DNA of 64,000 bases from Limoniibacter endophyticus (GTDB lineage: Bacteria > Pseudomonadota > Alphaproteobacteria > Rhizobiales > Rhizobiaceae): assembly GCF_014652835.1 (NCBI RefSeq), contig NZ_BMZO01000004.1, positions 162,812-226,811 on the forward strand, given 5' to 3'. The position numbers and the translations under genes are program-made. This document shows, in pieces, positions 63,455 to 64,000 of the stretch; the first letter of the stretch is position 1, and each line of letters opens with the position of its first letter. Below the pieces are notes generated by a model. That model ran no database searches, was not told the origin of the DNA, and was given only the letters and a program-made list of their open reading frames with translations.

Positions 63455-63657
63455 GATCGTCAGCCCGGCAAGCGGCCCTCATTCGCGGCCCTTGGCGGCG
63501 AACCGGGGATCGCCATCGCCTCCCCGCCTTCCCGCCTCATGACATCGGCCGACACATTGCTGCCAGTCCCGCGCAGGAGCCTGCAAGCGAGTGGACCAGG
63601 AGCTAAAGCGCTATCCGCGCAATGCACGGCAGACCGTCACCAGCCGCGAAACAATGA
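63455..63657 (+). repeat. GC-rich long repeat, unit B (5'-truncated)
   Basis: Copy of the 3' two-thirds of unit A, starting GATCGTCAGCCCGGCAAGCG at the right end of the IS3 element and ending GCGAAACAATGA. Differences from unit A include GCAGGAGCC in place of GCACGAACC and an inserted AGG before AGCTAAAGCG, both shared with unit C. Confidence 0.85.
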
Positions 63658-64000
63658 TGCAGATCCAACGACCGTTTCGATTAATGCGCATGTGGGGAGC
63701 GCCCTGCCAGCAAGCGTGCGCTGCGCAACGCCCCATGCGCCCCATGCGCCCCGAGAGCTTCAGACGAACAGATCGTCAGCGCGGCAAGCGGGCCTTCACC
63801 CGCGGCCCTTACCCGCGGCCTCACCGGCGGCCCTTCGCGGCGAGCCGGGGATCGCCATCGCCTCCCCGCCTCCTCGCCTCATCGACATCGGCCGACACCT
63901 TGCTGCCAGTCCCGCGCAGGAGCCTGCAAGCGAGTGGACCAGGAGCTAAAGCGCTATCCGCGCAATGCACGGCAGACCGTCACCAGCCGCGAAACAATGA
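63656..64000 (+). repeat. GC-rich long repeat, unit C (array continues past the window)
   Basis: A 345-bp unit from GATGCAGATCCAACGACC to GCGAAACAATGA at the last base. It carries two ATGCGCCCC copies (63735-63752) and an expanded segment near 63795-63842 with repeated CCCGCGGCCC/CGGCGGCCC blocks. Because unit B ends with the same ATGATGCAG junction that begins unit C, units are directly tandem and another may follow. Confidence 0.88.

Noticed and set aside
61902..64000. CRISPR array
   Set aside because: Units are about 340 bp and nearly continuous copies, without short repeats separated by unique spacers; no cas genes are nearby.

Overview
The window looks like the chromosome of a Brucellaceae member (Ochrobactrum/Brucella group, Hyphomicrobiales). 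The support is an Omp2-type porin, a System I cytochrome c maturation operon followed by a degP gene, a FeuN-FeuP-FeuQ signalling operon, a PleC-like kinase beside glnE, and a rhizobial-style gene transfer agent (GTA) cluster. Genus-level naming is inference from remembered protein families; no search was run.

Layout. 1-2774: the 5' part of a flavoprotein gene, tRNA-Ser(GCU), a long leader and an Omp2-type porin. 2888-11100: two aminotransferases and a leucine/isovalerate module (TetR regulator, isovaleryl-CoA dehydrogenase, both methylcrotonyl-CoA carboxylase subunits). 11159-22872: single housekeeping genes (small Sel1-like protein, DUF2147 protein, GST, AMP nucleosidase, EEP-family protein, ETF-ubiquinone oxidoreductase, family 4 uracil-DNA glycosylase, DMT exporter, aminopeptidase N). 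23054-32095: PleC-like kinase, glnE, an OmpR-type two-component pair and DegP. 32202-33208: a ParD-like/methionine aminopeptidase pair with a 24-bp palindrome in its promoter. 33249-37272: ccmIEFH (cycHJKL). 37433-40307: a lipoprotein and feuNPQ.

40410-54528 is a contiguous, minus-strand GTA structural block. From 5' to 3' it holds large terminase, portal, a small membrane protein, prohead protease, capsid, connector, adaptor, an extra small gene, DUF3168, TP901-1 tail protein, GTA family protein, a tiny chaperone-like gene, a short tape measure, DUF2460, DUF2163, NlpC/P60, the large TIM-barrel hub protein and a holin-like protein. There is no integrase, replication or repressor gene, so it reads as a GTA and not an integrated prophage. 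Genes overlap or abut throughout, which implies a single transcript.

54529-64000 is an accessory region beside the GTA. It holds two paralogous proteins of unrecognised family that flank a convergent ABC-F ATPase. Both paralogs carry an [ST]GC-x14-H-x-G-T signature resembling the catalytic Cys/His motif of CNF1-type glutamine deamidases. Beyond them lie decayed IS481, IS630, IS5 and IS3 elements, a MazG-like pyrophosphatase, a candidate displaced GTA gene 1, and a GC-rich array of about 340-bp repeats interrupted by the IS3 element and running off the window end.

The most interesting items are the CNF1-like pair, the ParD-like/MAP module with its palindrome, the cargo apparently lying between GTA gene 2 and a candidate gene 1, and a uracil-DNA glycosylase lacking two of the four usual Fe-S cysteines.
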